From assembly GCA_046152955.1 (NCBI GenBank), contig JBJXGA010000305.1, positions 16,884 to 80,883 on the forward strand: a stretch of DNA of 64,000 bases. The letters are read 5' to 3'. Position 1 is the first letter of the stretch; each line of letters starts with the position of its first letter. Positions 1 to 8,266 of this stretch are shown one piece after another. The stretch is from SIAF01 sp046152955 (lineage in GTDB: Bacteria > Planctomycetota > Planctomycetia > Planctomycetales > Planctomycetaceae). The translations under genes and the position numbers were made by a program. The notes under the pieces were generated by a model that did no database searches, was not told the origin of the DNA, and worked only from the letters and a program-made list of their open reading frames with translations.

Positions 1-1091
1 ACGAACAACACAGCCAGACCGCAGATCGCTCCCAGTCCCAATCCCACATACAACAGAAATTTGGGGATCCGCCAGCGGTCCTTGGGCTCGCGTTGCTCCA
101 GTCCGGTGAACCAATACAACTGCGCGCGTTTCACAACCAGCGTGCCAAATCGACCCGGATGTGCCTGAACCCAGTCAAAAGCGAGCATGAGCTTCTCTCG
201 CATATATGGCAATTCACCCACGGCCCGCATCCGCGACTGCTCTTCCTGACTGGCAAAGGGATGATGGCGGTGCAGAAACGAGTTCCCGTCCCCAACCAGG
301 GGCGTCGCACCGCTGGCTTCATCATTGTTCCCGACATAAAACTCCAGCCCGAAATTGCTCCGGGTCCACACCGTCGCTCCCAGGGCGACCCGGTTGCGAT
401 ACGCCCAGGGGGCGATGATGACGACCGCCACGGCTAGCGACAGCGCACCGTGGGCCAGCACCCGACCGCGACAGTCCCGGTGAGCTACCGCCTCCGCCAG
501 CAGCAGCAACCCTGCGACGGCCAGCAGCACCGGACTGAGGAGCGCCAATCCGCCGATCAGCAGGCCCAACAGCAGTCCGGTCCGACGATCCGCCCACTTT
601 CGGTCGTGGATGGAGATGAACATCCACAACAGCAACACCAGCGCCAAAGCGACCTCCGCCTGTTCCCAGGTGCCGGTGGTCTCGACGTAGAACTGAAAGG
701 GGAGCAGCGCCAGAAGCGCGGCCGCCAGCCAGCCCGCGCCAGGGGGAAGTCCCGCGCGCCGCGCCAGAAACGGGAACGAGGCTGCCATCAGGGAAACGCA
801 GCCGATGGCCACCAGAGACTGCACGAGCAGCGCCGCGGGAGTTTCCGACCCCCACACCCGGTAGATGCCTCCCAGAAGCAGTGGATGCACCGGCGACAGA
901 TGCGCGGAGGGGCCGGAATCCGCGTAAAAGATATTCCCCAGAACACCTCGCTCCGCCACGGAGACTGCGGCGCGATTCGATTCCACATCGTCCGACACCT
1001 GGTACGAGCCGGTGGAAAGCACGACTCCCAACCGGATGCCAAACATCAAGAGGAAGATCGCAATACTCCCCCAGCGATCCTTACCCGTCAT
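1..1091 (-). CDS. GT39-like multi-spanning membrane protein (3' end outside window)
   Basis: The reading frame opens with ATG at 1091 and is still open at base 1, so about 363 residues are visible and the C-terminus is missing. The protein begins MTGKDRWGSI, enters a first membrane segment, and continues with several hydrophobic stretches (roughly residues 75-105, 115-135, 145-165, 175-200 and 205-230) followed by a soluble loop. An acidic pair after the first segment (SDDVESN) and this layout resemble lipid-linked-sugar transferases of the GT39/ArnT class. Family assignment is inference, because no single diagnostic motif is conclusive. The start codon overlaps the stop of the upstream gene by four bases (ATGA), so it is probably translationally coupled in the same operon. 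Confidence 0.65.
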   Translation of the reverse strand, partial: MTGKDRWGSIAIFLLMFGIRLGVVLSTGSYQVSDDVESNRAAVSVAERGVLGNIFYADSGPSAHLSPVHPLLLGGIYRVWGSETPAALLVQSLVAIGCVSLMAASFPFLARRAGLPPGAGWLAAALLALLPFQFYVETTGTWEQAEVALALVLLLWMFISIHDRKWADRRTGLLLGLLIGGLALLSPVLLAVAGLLLLAEAVAHRDCRGRVLAHGALSLAVAVVIIAPWAYRNRVALGATVWTRSNFGLEFYVGNNDEASGATPLVGDGNSFLHRHHPFASQEEQSRMRAVGELPYMREKLMLAFDWVQAHPGRFGTLVVKRAQLYWFTGLEQREPKDRWRIPKFLLYVGLGLGAICGLAVLF

Positions 1092-2158
1092 GGAAGTTCC
1101 ACCTCCACGAGCACCGGGTGGTGGTCCCCGCCCAGATTGGGGCCGACGGCCGCTTTCAGGATCTTCCAGCCCGGCGGAATCAACACATGATCGATCCGCA
1201 CACCCCACTTCTTGGTGTACTTGGTATAGCCATAACCGATGCCGGCCGTCGAATAGGCATTTTGCCATCCTGACCAGAACTGGCGATAAATTGCGCTATC
1301 GACCGGCATGTTGAAGTCTCCGGCGACGATCACCGACGCGCCAGCTTCCTGAGCCAGGCCGCTGGCCAACTCGGATTCGACGCGGCGAATGGTCGTCGTG
1401 ACTTCCATGGGATGAACCCCTTCCTGCGGCGCCGAGATGGCCCCTTCCAATCCTTCGCGCGGCGTCTCCAGGTGCAGTCCCATGACTTCAAACTCGCCCC
1501 AAGGGGCTCCCAGCCGACACAACACAGCCGGGCGGTTCCAACGCTCCAGTCGTTCGGAAACCAAAGGGGTCGCCTGACGCAGTGGAAACTTGGAGGCCAC
1601 AATGCTGCCGTATCGTGGTCCCACGTGCCAGTCGGTCCCCAAGTCTGGCGGGAGGGGACGATTGGGCCACTCATTGAGCACCAGAATGTCCGGTCGGGCC
1701 AGGCGGACATAGGCGGCGAGCGCCGCGACTTTATCAGCCCCCCCGCCACCGCAGTTGTAGGTGACAATCCGCAGCACCGGATGTCCCGGATCGCGCGGCC
1801 CCTGAAACAGCGCGCTCCAGGAGAGGCACAGTCCCATGATCGGGCCGACAATCAGCAGGGCTGCCAAAGCTTGTGGAATGAGCGCCCGCCAAAAGCGCCA
1901 GGCGGCCAGTGGAACCAGGAGCACCAGCGGAACCAGCAGCATCCAGCGCGGTCCAAACGTCAGCAGGGTGGCCGGCCACCAGCGATCCCCGGCCCAGCGC
2001 ACCAGGATCCAGGCCGCCACGGTCGCAACGAGGTATGCCAGCGAGATCCACATCACCCAACTCCGAGGTTTTCGGAGTCGGAGCCACCTCCGCCACGCAC
2101 CTTGCGACGCCTGGTTGGCGGTCACCGTGACCACGATCGTGCGGCGGAATCCAACCAT
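1088..2158 (-). CDS. Endonuclease/exonuclease/phosphatase (EEP) family protein, membrane anchored
   Basis: About 356 residues. The N-terminal third has two or three hydrophobic segments (around WISLAYLVATVAAW, WMLLVPLVLLVPL and ALAALLIVGPIMG). The rest is an EEP fold: RIVTYNCGGG starts the domain, VLNEWP carries the metal-binding acid, then HLETPREG, AGDFNMP, RIDHVL near the end and the closing GDHHPV. These are the conserved Asn, Glu, His, Asp-x-Asn, Asp-His and terminal His of the family. Members include phosphodiesterases and nucleases; the substrate cannot be told from sequence. I chose the ATG at 2158, but an in-frame GTG lies at 2179. It sits 84 bp after the second PQQ-propeller gene and overlaps the next gene by 4 bp. 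Confidence 0.85.
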   Translation of the reverse strand: MVGFRRTIVVTVTANQASQGAWRRWLRLRKPRSWVMWISLAYLVATVAAWILVRWAGDRWWPATLLTFGPRWMLLVPLVLLVPLAAWRFWRALIPQALAALLIVGPIMGLCLSWSALFQGPRDPGHPVLRIVTYNCGGGGADKVAALAAYVRLARPDILVLNEWPNRPLPPDLGTDWHVGPRYGSIVASKFPLRQATPLVSERLERWNRPAVLCRLGAPWGEFEVMGLHLETPREGLEGAISAPQEGVHPMEVTTTIRRVESELASGLAQEAGASVIVAGDFNMPVDSAIYRQFWSGWQNAYSTAGIGYGYTKYTKKWGVRIDHVLIPPGWKILKAAVGPNLGGDHHPVLVEVELP

Positions 2159-2242
2159 GACACGTTCCGAAAGGAGCACGATCGCCCGTCATCGCGCCAG
2201 GTCAAGCTGACCATTTCGCACGACGAGCCTTCGCCCGCCAGA

Positions 2243-4369
2243 TCAATCGTCCGATCCGATGCAGTACAGATGCTGCCGGCCACGAATGAAAATGTTCCCG
2301 TGCGACAATGCAAATGACGCCTGGACGGGCTCGTCGAGCGGGTTCTCGCTGAGCACGTTGAAGTCCTTTTCCGCGGACAGCACGCTGGTCAATCCATCGG
2401 TGTTGCAGGCATAGATTTTTTCGTCGCCGGCGACGACTGACGAGTCGTAGCGGCCGGGAAGCCGCTTCTTCCACACGGTCTTCCCCGTGGCGGCCTGCAG
2501 GCAGGTCGCGACTCCGTCCTGGCGCACAAAGTAAACGTAGTCGCCGGACACCACGGGGCACGCCACATCGGAGTGTTGTCGCTTTTCCTCCCAGACCAGG
2601 TCCGCCACGGTCTTGCCGCCTTCCTCTGAGAGCCGCACGGCACGGACGAAATCTTCGATCCCCGCTCCAATGATGATCACGTCGTTCCACGTCACCGGAC
2701 TGGTGACGATCTGCGTGCTCTGGTTCTCGAATTGCCAGAGTTCGTTCCCCGTGGCAGGATCGTAACCAATCAGGCAGCCATTGCAGTGGGTGACAAACTG
2801 CGTTTGCCCATGATGCTCCACGAGCAAGGGCGTGCTATAGCAGTCCAGCAGGTCCGTCTCTCCCGACTCGGCCGGCTTGGACAACGCGGTCCGATCGACT
2901 TGCCAGGCGACCTCGCCAGTGGCCGTGTCGAGTGCGACAGTCAATGCCCGCCGATCGAGGTCGTACGTCAGCAACAATCGATCCTTCCACAACACGGGCG
3001 AACTGCCGGCCCCCCAATGTGACGGAGATGCGGGATCGTCCCGCTTCCACAGAATGTGCCCCTCAAAATCCAGACAGAAGGCCCCCCCTCCGCCGAAATG
3101 AACGTAGATCCGCCGTCCGTCCGTGACAGGGGTCGGGGTCGCCAGCGTATTCGTGACATGCACTCCCTCGGACTCGTCCCCGCTGAAGCAGGTTGTCTGC
3201 CACAGGGTTGTCCCCGTGCGGCGATCCAGACACACCAACTGCCGCATGGAGACCGAACTGGGAAGCAGGAAGTTGATGGTGACAAAAAACTGCGCGGCCA
3301 GGAGGCAGAGCGCCACAGGTCCAATATACCTCACCAGTCCGTCGCGGGCCTGGCTGCGGTCCGCACGGCGCAGCCGCCACGATTCCACGCCAAACCAGAC
3401 CAGACTCGCTCCGCACACCCCCGCGACCACCAGATAGGCGTCATAGTAGTTGCTGATTCCCACCGGGAGCGGGAGGGCCGCGGCGGGAATCGTGACCGCC
3501 CAGATCGGAAGCATTGCCAGACCCAACAGGCTGGCGACCACCCGGAACGTGGAGTGTCTCGGGAGCGCTCCGACTCCCGCCACCAGGCCAATCGCGCCGA
3601 TGATCGCGCCGCTGAACCAGGTGCGTCCGGCAGAATAGGCGTAGTCCGCCACCAGATAACAATAGATGACGGCGATGAACGCTCCGGCCATACCCAATAC
3701 ATAGAAGGCGGTCAGCACAGCCACACGACTGGGCTCGCGGGCCCCTGCCGCACCGTCCGACGTCCCTCCCGAGGGCGCAGCGCGGCGCCCGCCCAATACG
3801 GTGCTGATCGGCAGGATCGCTATCACGCAAACAAAGCCGATCGGAAGCGCCTTGGGAACATTGAATCGAACCAACGGCAGAATCAGCAGCGCCAAAATCA
3901 CCACCAACCCCGCCAGGAGCGCGCGCCGCGCCAGGCGCAAGACAAAGCCAGTCGTGTTGTCGTACGGCTGCCATTCTTCCAGCGGATCGCGGAGTCTGCC
4001 CCCCACGATCCAGGCCAAAGCCACCAACCCCAGGACCAATATCACGGCCTGCGAACCATACAGGGCATAGTGCTGGGAGGTTCCCGGTGCGCAGGTGGTG
4101 AGCAGCACAAAGTCATCCCAGACGACCGGGGAGGAATTCCCTTTGCCAGCGATGGGGGTCTTCCACAGGACATTTTTGGTCGCATTCCACACCTGGGGAA
4201 GGTTGCGCTCCTGGGAGACGCCCGAGCCGTCTTTGCGCCAGGCCGGCCAGTTTTCGGAGGACTGCTCATCCCCCAGGGCCTGACCGGAAAGGAGCATCCC
4301 CCAGCCCGCCAGCCACAGCGCCGCGCACAGCAGTTGCGCACCACTTCCAAAAATTTTTCTACTCGTCAT
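2243..4369 (-). CDS. PQQ-like beta-propeller protein with inserted membrane domain (copy 1)
   Basis: About 708 residues. A signal or anchor segment (LLCAALWLAGWGMLL) is followed by WPAWRKDGSGVS and one propeller-like strand set (LWKTPIAGKGNSSPVVW). A block of about 250 residues with eight or so hydrophobic segments comes next. The remaining BamB/PQQ-type blades follow, with repeats such as CLDRRTGTTLWQT, LDTATGEVAWQVDR, GYDPATGNELWQF and LQAATGKTVWKKR. It ends RGRQHLYCIGSDD. The blade consensus (D-x-x-T-G-x-x-x-W) is plain, so this is a quinoprotein-like propeller, probably facing the periplasm and anchored by the inserted helices. No enzymatic residues are evident. It is a tandem paralogue of the gene upstream. 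I chose ATG 4369 over the GTG at 4375. Confidence 0.88.
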   Translation of the reverse strand: MTSRKIFGSGAQLLCAALWLAGWGMLLSGQALGDEQSSENWPAWRKDGSGVSQERNLPQVWNATKNVLWKTPIAGKGNSSPVVWDDFVLLTTCAPGTSQHYALYGSQAVILVLGLVALAWIVGGRLRDPLEEWQPYDNTTGFVLRLARRALLAGLVVILALLILPLVRFNVPKALPIGFVCVIAILPISTVLGGRRAAPSGGTSDGAAGAREPSRVAVLTAFYVLGMAGAFIAVIYCYLVADYAYSAGRTWFSGAIIGAIGLVAGVGALPRHSTFRVVASLLGLAMLPIWAVTIPAAALPLPVGISNYYDAYLVVAGVCGASLVWFGVESWRLRRADRSQARDGLVRYIGPVALCLLAAQFFVTINFLLPSSVSMRQLVCLDRRTGTTLWQTTCFSGDESEGVHVTNTLATPTPVTDGRRIYVHFGGGGAFCLDFEGHILWKRDDPASPSHWGAGSSPVLWKDRLLLTYDLDRRALTVALDTATGEVAWQVDRTALSKPAESGETDLLDCYSTPLLVEHHGQTQFVTHCNGCLIGYDPATGNELWQFENQSTQIVTSPVTWNDVIIIGAGIEDFVRAVRLSEEGGKTVADLVWEEKRQHSDVACPVVSGDYVYFVRQDGVATCLQAATGKTVWKKRLPGRYDSSVVAGDEKIYACNTDGLTSVLSAEKDFNVLSENPLDEPVQASFALSHGNIFIRGRQHLYCIGSDD

Positions 4370-4396
4370 CGCCACTCCGTGCCACTCGTTCGGGCG

Positions 4397-6505
4397 CTAT
4401 TTCGGCTCACCGATGCAATACAGATGATTTCGGCCCCTCACGAACAGCCGTCCGCGCGAAATCGCTGGCGACGCATGCACCTGTTCGTCCAGGGAGTTCT
4501 GGCTCACTTCGCGGTACTCGGGCGTGGCCTCGACGACTGTCGTTACCCCATCCGTATTGCAGAAAAACACCTTTCCATCCGCGGCAGACACCGACGCAAT
4601 AAATTCTCCGGGAATCCGCTTTTTCCATTTCTCTTTGCCGGTGGCGACATCCCGACAGGAGGCGATGCCGTTCTTCAAAATCGTAAAGACATAGTCGTCG
4701 TAGACGACGAACGATGGCAGGTCGGCGACTTGCCGACGGTCTTCCCAAGCCAGCTTGGGAGGCTGGTCGGCTCCCTCGTCAACGAACTGCATGGCGCGAA
4801 AGTAGTTTTGGATACCGGCCCCCAAGACGAGGTAGTCCTTCCAGAGAATCGGGGTCGTGATCACCTGCGTGCAGGAGTTGTCCAGATGCCATAACTCTTT
4901 GCCCGTGGCGGGATCGTAACCGCACAGATAGCTGTTGCTGTGATTCACCAGCACCGGCACTCCCTGGCGGTCGATCACGATGGGGGTGTTGTAGCAGTCC
5001 ATCAAATCGGTCTCGCCAGTTTCCGACGGCTTGACGACCTTCGTGCGATCGGCGGACCAAATTCGTTTTCCCGTCCGCTTGTCGAGGGCGTGTGTCAACG
5101 AGTTCTTGTCCACATCATAGGTCAGGATCAGAATCTCCTTCCACAACACGGGAGAACTCCCGGATCCCCAATGAGACGGCAGCACGGGGTCGGGATAATG
5201 CCATTGAACCTTACCCGAGAAATCGAGTGCATACGCTCCGGCGCCGCCGAAATGGACGAAGATCAGCTCTCCATCGGTGACGGCAGTGGGGGCAGCCAGC
5301 GTGTTGGCCACATGCACCCCTACCGTTTCGTTCTCGGTGCAGCAGGTGGTGTTCCACAGCACCTGGCCCGTTTCGCGATCAAAACAGATGACTTGTCGCA
5401 GCGATACCGACTGCGGGAGCAGGAAGTTCGTCGTGCCAAAAAACAGTCCCCCGATCACCGCCAGGGCCAGGGGTATCGCAAATTCTGACCGCGCGGCGCC
5501 GGACGCGTTGGCGGACTTGCGACGCGACCAGAGATACTCCAACGCAAACACCGCAACGGCTGCCGCCGCTGCGGCCGCAGTTGCAAAGAATCGCTTATTG
5601 AAACTTCGATCAATCTCTGGCAGCGGGACTTCCTGCGAGGGATCTACCAGCGACAGCACCGCCAGCGCTGCCAGTCCCAGCGCCGCCGCCACAAGGCGCG
5701 ACGCCGACGTCCTGGGCAACGTGCCGACAATCCCGACCAGCCCAATCGCACAGATCATGCCTGCGGTGTACCAGGTTCGCTCGGGGGAATAGGAAAAATC
5801 CGAAACCAGGAAGGAATGCACGGCGGCGAGGAAGGCCCCCACGGCCCCCACGACAACCGTAGCCTCCAGCCATTGCGCCAGCGCGGTCAAGCGACCGGGT
5901 GGCGCTGGTCGCGCCTCTGCTGCCTGCGGCGCTCGCCCCCCCGGCAGAATCGACCCCAAGACCACCAGCAAAGCCGCACACGCCACGCCGACAGGCATCG
6001 CCAGCAACACGTGAAATTTCAGAAACGCCAGCAGGAAATACGACACGGCCATGGTCATCCCCACCAGCACCAGTCGTCGTGCCAGAGATACCGCTCCCGG
6101 ATGTGGACTTCGCAGGGGATCTCGCAGGCATCCCCCGGCGTAGCGCCAGACCGCCAGAATCGTCAGCAGCCAGATCGCGGCCAGGGTGAAACGAACGGCG
6201 AAATGCTGCGTTGCCCCCGGAGTACAAGTGGTGACGATCACCGCATCGTTCCATACGATGGGGGACGAATTTCCCTTCCCGGGAATCGGCGTCTTCCACA
6301 GAATGTTCTTCGAAGCGCTCCAGGAGACGGGAATCTTCGACTCGTTCGACACGCCGGAACCATCCTTGCGCCAGGCCGGCCAATTCTCCTCCCCCGTACC
6401 AGGCGGTGCTCCCGGCAACCCGGCAATGCCCACGCCCCAACAACTCCACAGCGCGACTGCGGTCCACAGTCCCACCACCCGGCATCTCGACTTGAATCGT
6501 TTCAT
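4397..6505 (-). CDS. PQQ-like beta-propeller protein with inserted membrane domain (copy 2)
   Basis: About 702 residues, paralogous over its whole length to the gene downstream. It shares WPAWRKDGSGVS, ILWKTPIPGKGNSSP, a large hydrophobic insertion, FDRETGQVLWNTTC, LDKRTGKRIWSADRT, GYDPATGKELWHL, DVATGKEKWKKRIPG and a closing RNHLYCIG. A signal-like N-terminus (MKRFKSRCRV, then a hydrophobic run) supports the ATG at 6505; an upstream in-frame start at 6556 would add 17 unlikely residues. The two copies are separated by 27 bp and are clearly co-transcribed. The membrane insert is more divergent than the propeller part, which suggests the propeller is under stronger constraint. Function is unknown; a structural or sensory role in the cell envelope fits the setting. 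Confidence 0.88.
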   Translation of the reverse strand: MKRFKSRCRVVGLWTAVALWSCWGVGIAGLPGAPPGTGEENWPAWRKDGSGVSNESKIPVSWSASKNILWKTPIPGKGNSSPIVWNDAVIVTTCTPGATQHFAVRFTLAAIWLLTILAVWRYAGGCLRDPLRSPHPGAVSLARRLVLVGMTMAVSYFLLAFLKFHVLLAMPVGVACAALLVVLGSILPGGRAPQAAEARPAPPGRLTALAQWLEATVVVGAVGAFLAAVHSFLVSDFSYSPERTWYTAGMICAIGLVGIVGTLPRTSASRLVAAALGLAALAVLSLVDPSQEVPLPEIDRSFNKRFFATAAAAAAAVAVFALEYLWSRRKSANASGAARSEFAIPLALAVIGGLFFGTTNFLLPQSVSLRQVICFDRETGQVLWNTTCCTENETVGVHVANTLAAPTAVTDGELIFVHFGGAGAYALDFSGKVQWHYPDPVLPSHWGSGSSPVLWKEILILTYDVDKNSLTHALDKRTGKRIWSADRTKVVKPSETGETDLMDCYNTPIVIDRQGVPVLVNHSNSYLCGYDPATGKELWHLDNSCTQVITTPILWKDYLVLGAGIQNYFRAMQFVDEGADQPPKLAWEDRRQVADLPSFVVYDDYVFTILKNGIASCRDVATGKEKWKKRIPGEFIASVSAADGKVFFCNTDGVTTVVEATPEYREVSQNSLDEQVHASPAISRGRLFVRGRNHLYCIGEPK

Positions 6506-6683
6506 CGGTTGACTCGCAATGTCATCACAGCGACTGGCTGCCCGCAGGACATTCACGACGATCTCCGCTCAATTCCTGACCGGCCAATACTTCGATTGCA
6601 GGAACGGGGGTCGTTGAACGGATCACAACTCCGTTGGCGATCGGCGCAACACGATCGCTTTTTCTCAGGGCGCTATTGGCGCA

Positions 6684-6732
6684 ACGATCTCCTCGGGCTT
6701 GGTCACGATCTCCTCGGGCTTGGTCACGATCT
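6684..6732. repeat. 21-bp tandem repeat downstream of the ACP gene
   Basis: Two perfect 21-bp units (6684-6704 and 6705-6725, beginning acgatctcct) are followed by seven bases of a third. They lie in the 243-bp spacer between the carrier protein stop and the next gene. On the minus strand one frame reads KPEEIVT twice and another reads DQARGDR twice, but neither belongs to a convincing gene. The rest of the spacer shows no recognised signal. Confidence 0.7.
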
Positions 6733-6748
6733 TCAGGGGCCAACGCGA

Positions 6749-7036
6749 CTAGCTCTTGGACTGCGTTTGCAGTCGATCAACCAGGTTGGCCACACAGCGA
6801 ATCGACGTGAAATTCTCCGGCGTGTAGTCCTCGTCGCTGATCTGCACGTTGAATCGCTGCTCGCACAACACCCGCAGTTCCACAAATCCGATCGAGTCCA
6901 GCCCCACGATGGTCCGCAAACCGTCATCCAAGCCGATCTGCTCCTCCGGCACCTCGACGTAGAGGTCGTTTACAATCATGCGCCGAAGCGCGGCAATCAA
7001 GTCATCTCTCACAACGGAATCCTCTGGGATAGACAC
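6749..7036 (-). CDS. Acyl carrier protein
   Basis: 95 residues, a normal ACP length. The phosphopantetheine attachment motif is GLDSIGFVEL, with Ser48 as the modified residue, preceded by the acidic helix-2 approach (GLDDGLRTIVG). The C-terminal part (FTSIRCVANLVDRL) fits helix 4. The start is GTG at 7036; no better ATG exists. It lies between an acyltransferase and the PQQ proteins, about 14 kb downstream of the ketosynthase, reductase and ligase genes of the same strand run. It is the only carrier protein seen here, so it is the natural partner of that acyl module (inference). The divergence of its flanks from housekeeping AcpP suggests a dedicated carrier. Confidence 0.9.
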   Translation of the reverse strand: MSIPEDSVVRDDLIAALRRMIVNDLYVEVPEEQIGLDDGLRTIVGLDSIGFVELRVLCEQRFNVQISDEDYTPENFTSIRCVANLVDRLQTQSKS

Positions 7037-7170
7037 GGGCGAACATCTCAGAGCATCGTTCTAGGAGCCCACTGATCGCTCGGTCAAGTGAACACTTGTC
7101 CCAGGCCCGCGAGCGATCCACGCCTCGGGGTGGCCGATTCCGGACGACGACGCGGGACCGCCCCGATGGA

Positions 7171-8010
7171 TCATGCGGATGGGGTGCCCACGCGCGGTTC
7201 GTCAGCGTCCACGACAGGGTCAGCAGCAGTCCCCTCAGAGGCAGGAGGGTTCGATCGCCGCAGACGGAACACAACTTTGGCGGGGTTTCCGGCGACAACG
7301 GAATAGGGGGGAGCATGCGAACGGACGATCGAACCGGCCGAAATGACGGTTCCCTCGCCGATCCTGACCCCCGGAAAGATGATGCACTTTCTTCCGATCC
7401 AGACGCCGTCGCCGATCGTCACCGGACGCACCTCATCTGGGCTGGGTGGCCGTCGGGCCAGCCGCGACTCGGGATCGGTCGAATGGCCATTCGAGTCCGA
7501 AATCAGGATATCGCCAGAAAGACTGCAGTTCTTGCCGATCGTGATTTGCCTGCCAATGGTAAACGCGCACCCGTGGCCGATTCGCGAATTGTCCCCCACG
7601 CGCAACGTGGGGCGGTCAGAGAAACGGCAGGCAAAACCGAGTGAAAACTTTCCCTCGATCGCCACGTCGTCCCCCAGGATGATGTCCCCTTTGCCGCTGA
7701 TCCAGGGGATATAGCAATCGGCACGAAATCGCTTGCCGCACCGCGTCAAATAGGCCTTAAACAGCGGTTCACAGATGAACACCCGCAGAAAAAAATAGTA
7801 CGCCGTCCGGAGCAACAGATAGACCCAAAGCGCCGGTTTGACAAGGAGTTTTGGGGCAGGAACGGACCAGCTATACAGGCCTTTGCGCAACTGGCGCACC
7901 AGCCGCGGAATCAAATCGTTGGAGGTGGCCAAATAACGGTACAGGCCCGATCGCTCGTTCGCCTGGACCGGCGCCGCGGCACTCACACGTTCTTGCGTTT
8001 CCAATGACAT
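7171..8010 (-). CDS. Left-handed beta-helix (hexapeptide) acyltransferase
   Basis: 279 residues. The N-terminal 90 residues contain a hydrophobic segment (LWVYLLLRTAYYFFLRVFI). Hexapeptide repeats follow from about residue 105 to 240, for example GDIILGDDVAIEG, PTLRVGDNSRIGHG, QITIGKNCSLSG, PVTIGDGVWIGRK and GVRIGEGTVISAG, ending SVVAGNPAKVVF. This is the classic LbH O- or N-acetyltransferase pattern seen in WbpD-like and maltose/galactoside acetyltransferase-like enzymes. The N-terminal membrane-associated part is unusual for soluble sugar acetyltransferases, so an acylated membrane-bound or lipid-linked acceptor is possible. The C-terminal 30 residues are low complexity. A good promoter candidate lies upstream, so it may head a transcription unit that includes the ACP. 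Confidence 0.85.
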   Translation of the reverse strand: MSLETQERVSAAAPVQANERSGLYRYLATSNDLIPRLVRQLRKGLYSWSVPAPKLLVKPALWVYLLLRTAYYFFLRVFICEPLFKAYLTRCGKRFRADCYIPWISGKGDIILGDDVAIEGKFSLGFACRFSDRPTLRVGDNSRIGHGCAFTIGRQITIGKNCSLSGDILISDSNGHSTDPESRLARRPPSPDEVRPVTIGDGVWIGRKCIIFPGVRIGEGTVISAGSIVRSHAPPYSVVAGNPAKVVFRLRRSNPPASEGTAADPVVDADEPRVGTPSA

Positions 8011-8174
8011 AAACCGCTACTCCTCGAACCTGCTCAGACACCGTTGCACCGATCAGCCGGCGCTCACTCCCACAGACCGGATTCATCCTGTCCAACGAGC
8101 CGTCCGCTGCCGGCGCTTGACCGGGGTGAACGCTCTTTCCAGCCTGTGACATGGTTGTCCAGACCTAACCCAAG

Positions 8175-8203
8175 ATTGTATCCCAACTTTTGGCTCCTGT
8201 CAT
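8175..8203 (-). promoter_or_regulatory. Candidate sigma-70 type promoter upstream of the acyltransferase
   Basis: On the minus strand ATGACA (8198-8203) and TACAAT (8175-8180) are separated by exactly 17 bp, each matching 5 of 6 consensus bases. It lies in the 256-bp gap between two same-strand genes, about 165 bp before the acyltransferase start. It would let genes 8010 to 1 be transcribed apart from the rest of the locus. The rest of the gap shows nothing else I recognise. Confidence 0.4.
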
Positions 8204-8266
8204 CCCTCCTGGCGGACTCTGGTCCAGTTGCGGTGAAGGGCCGTCCGTCGATGTCCCAACCGGATT

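Noticed and set aside
3056..4894. Long plus-strand frame (612 aa) opposite the PQQ genes
   Set aside because: Basic, low-quality composition (rich in Arg, Gln, His) and no motif; it is an antisense shadow of clear propeller genes in GC-rich DNA.
6525..6743. Minus-strand 72-aa frame made of DQARGDR repeats
   Set aside because: It only mirrors the 21-bp repeat, lacks an ATG start and runs into the N-terminus of the next gene.
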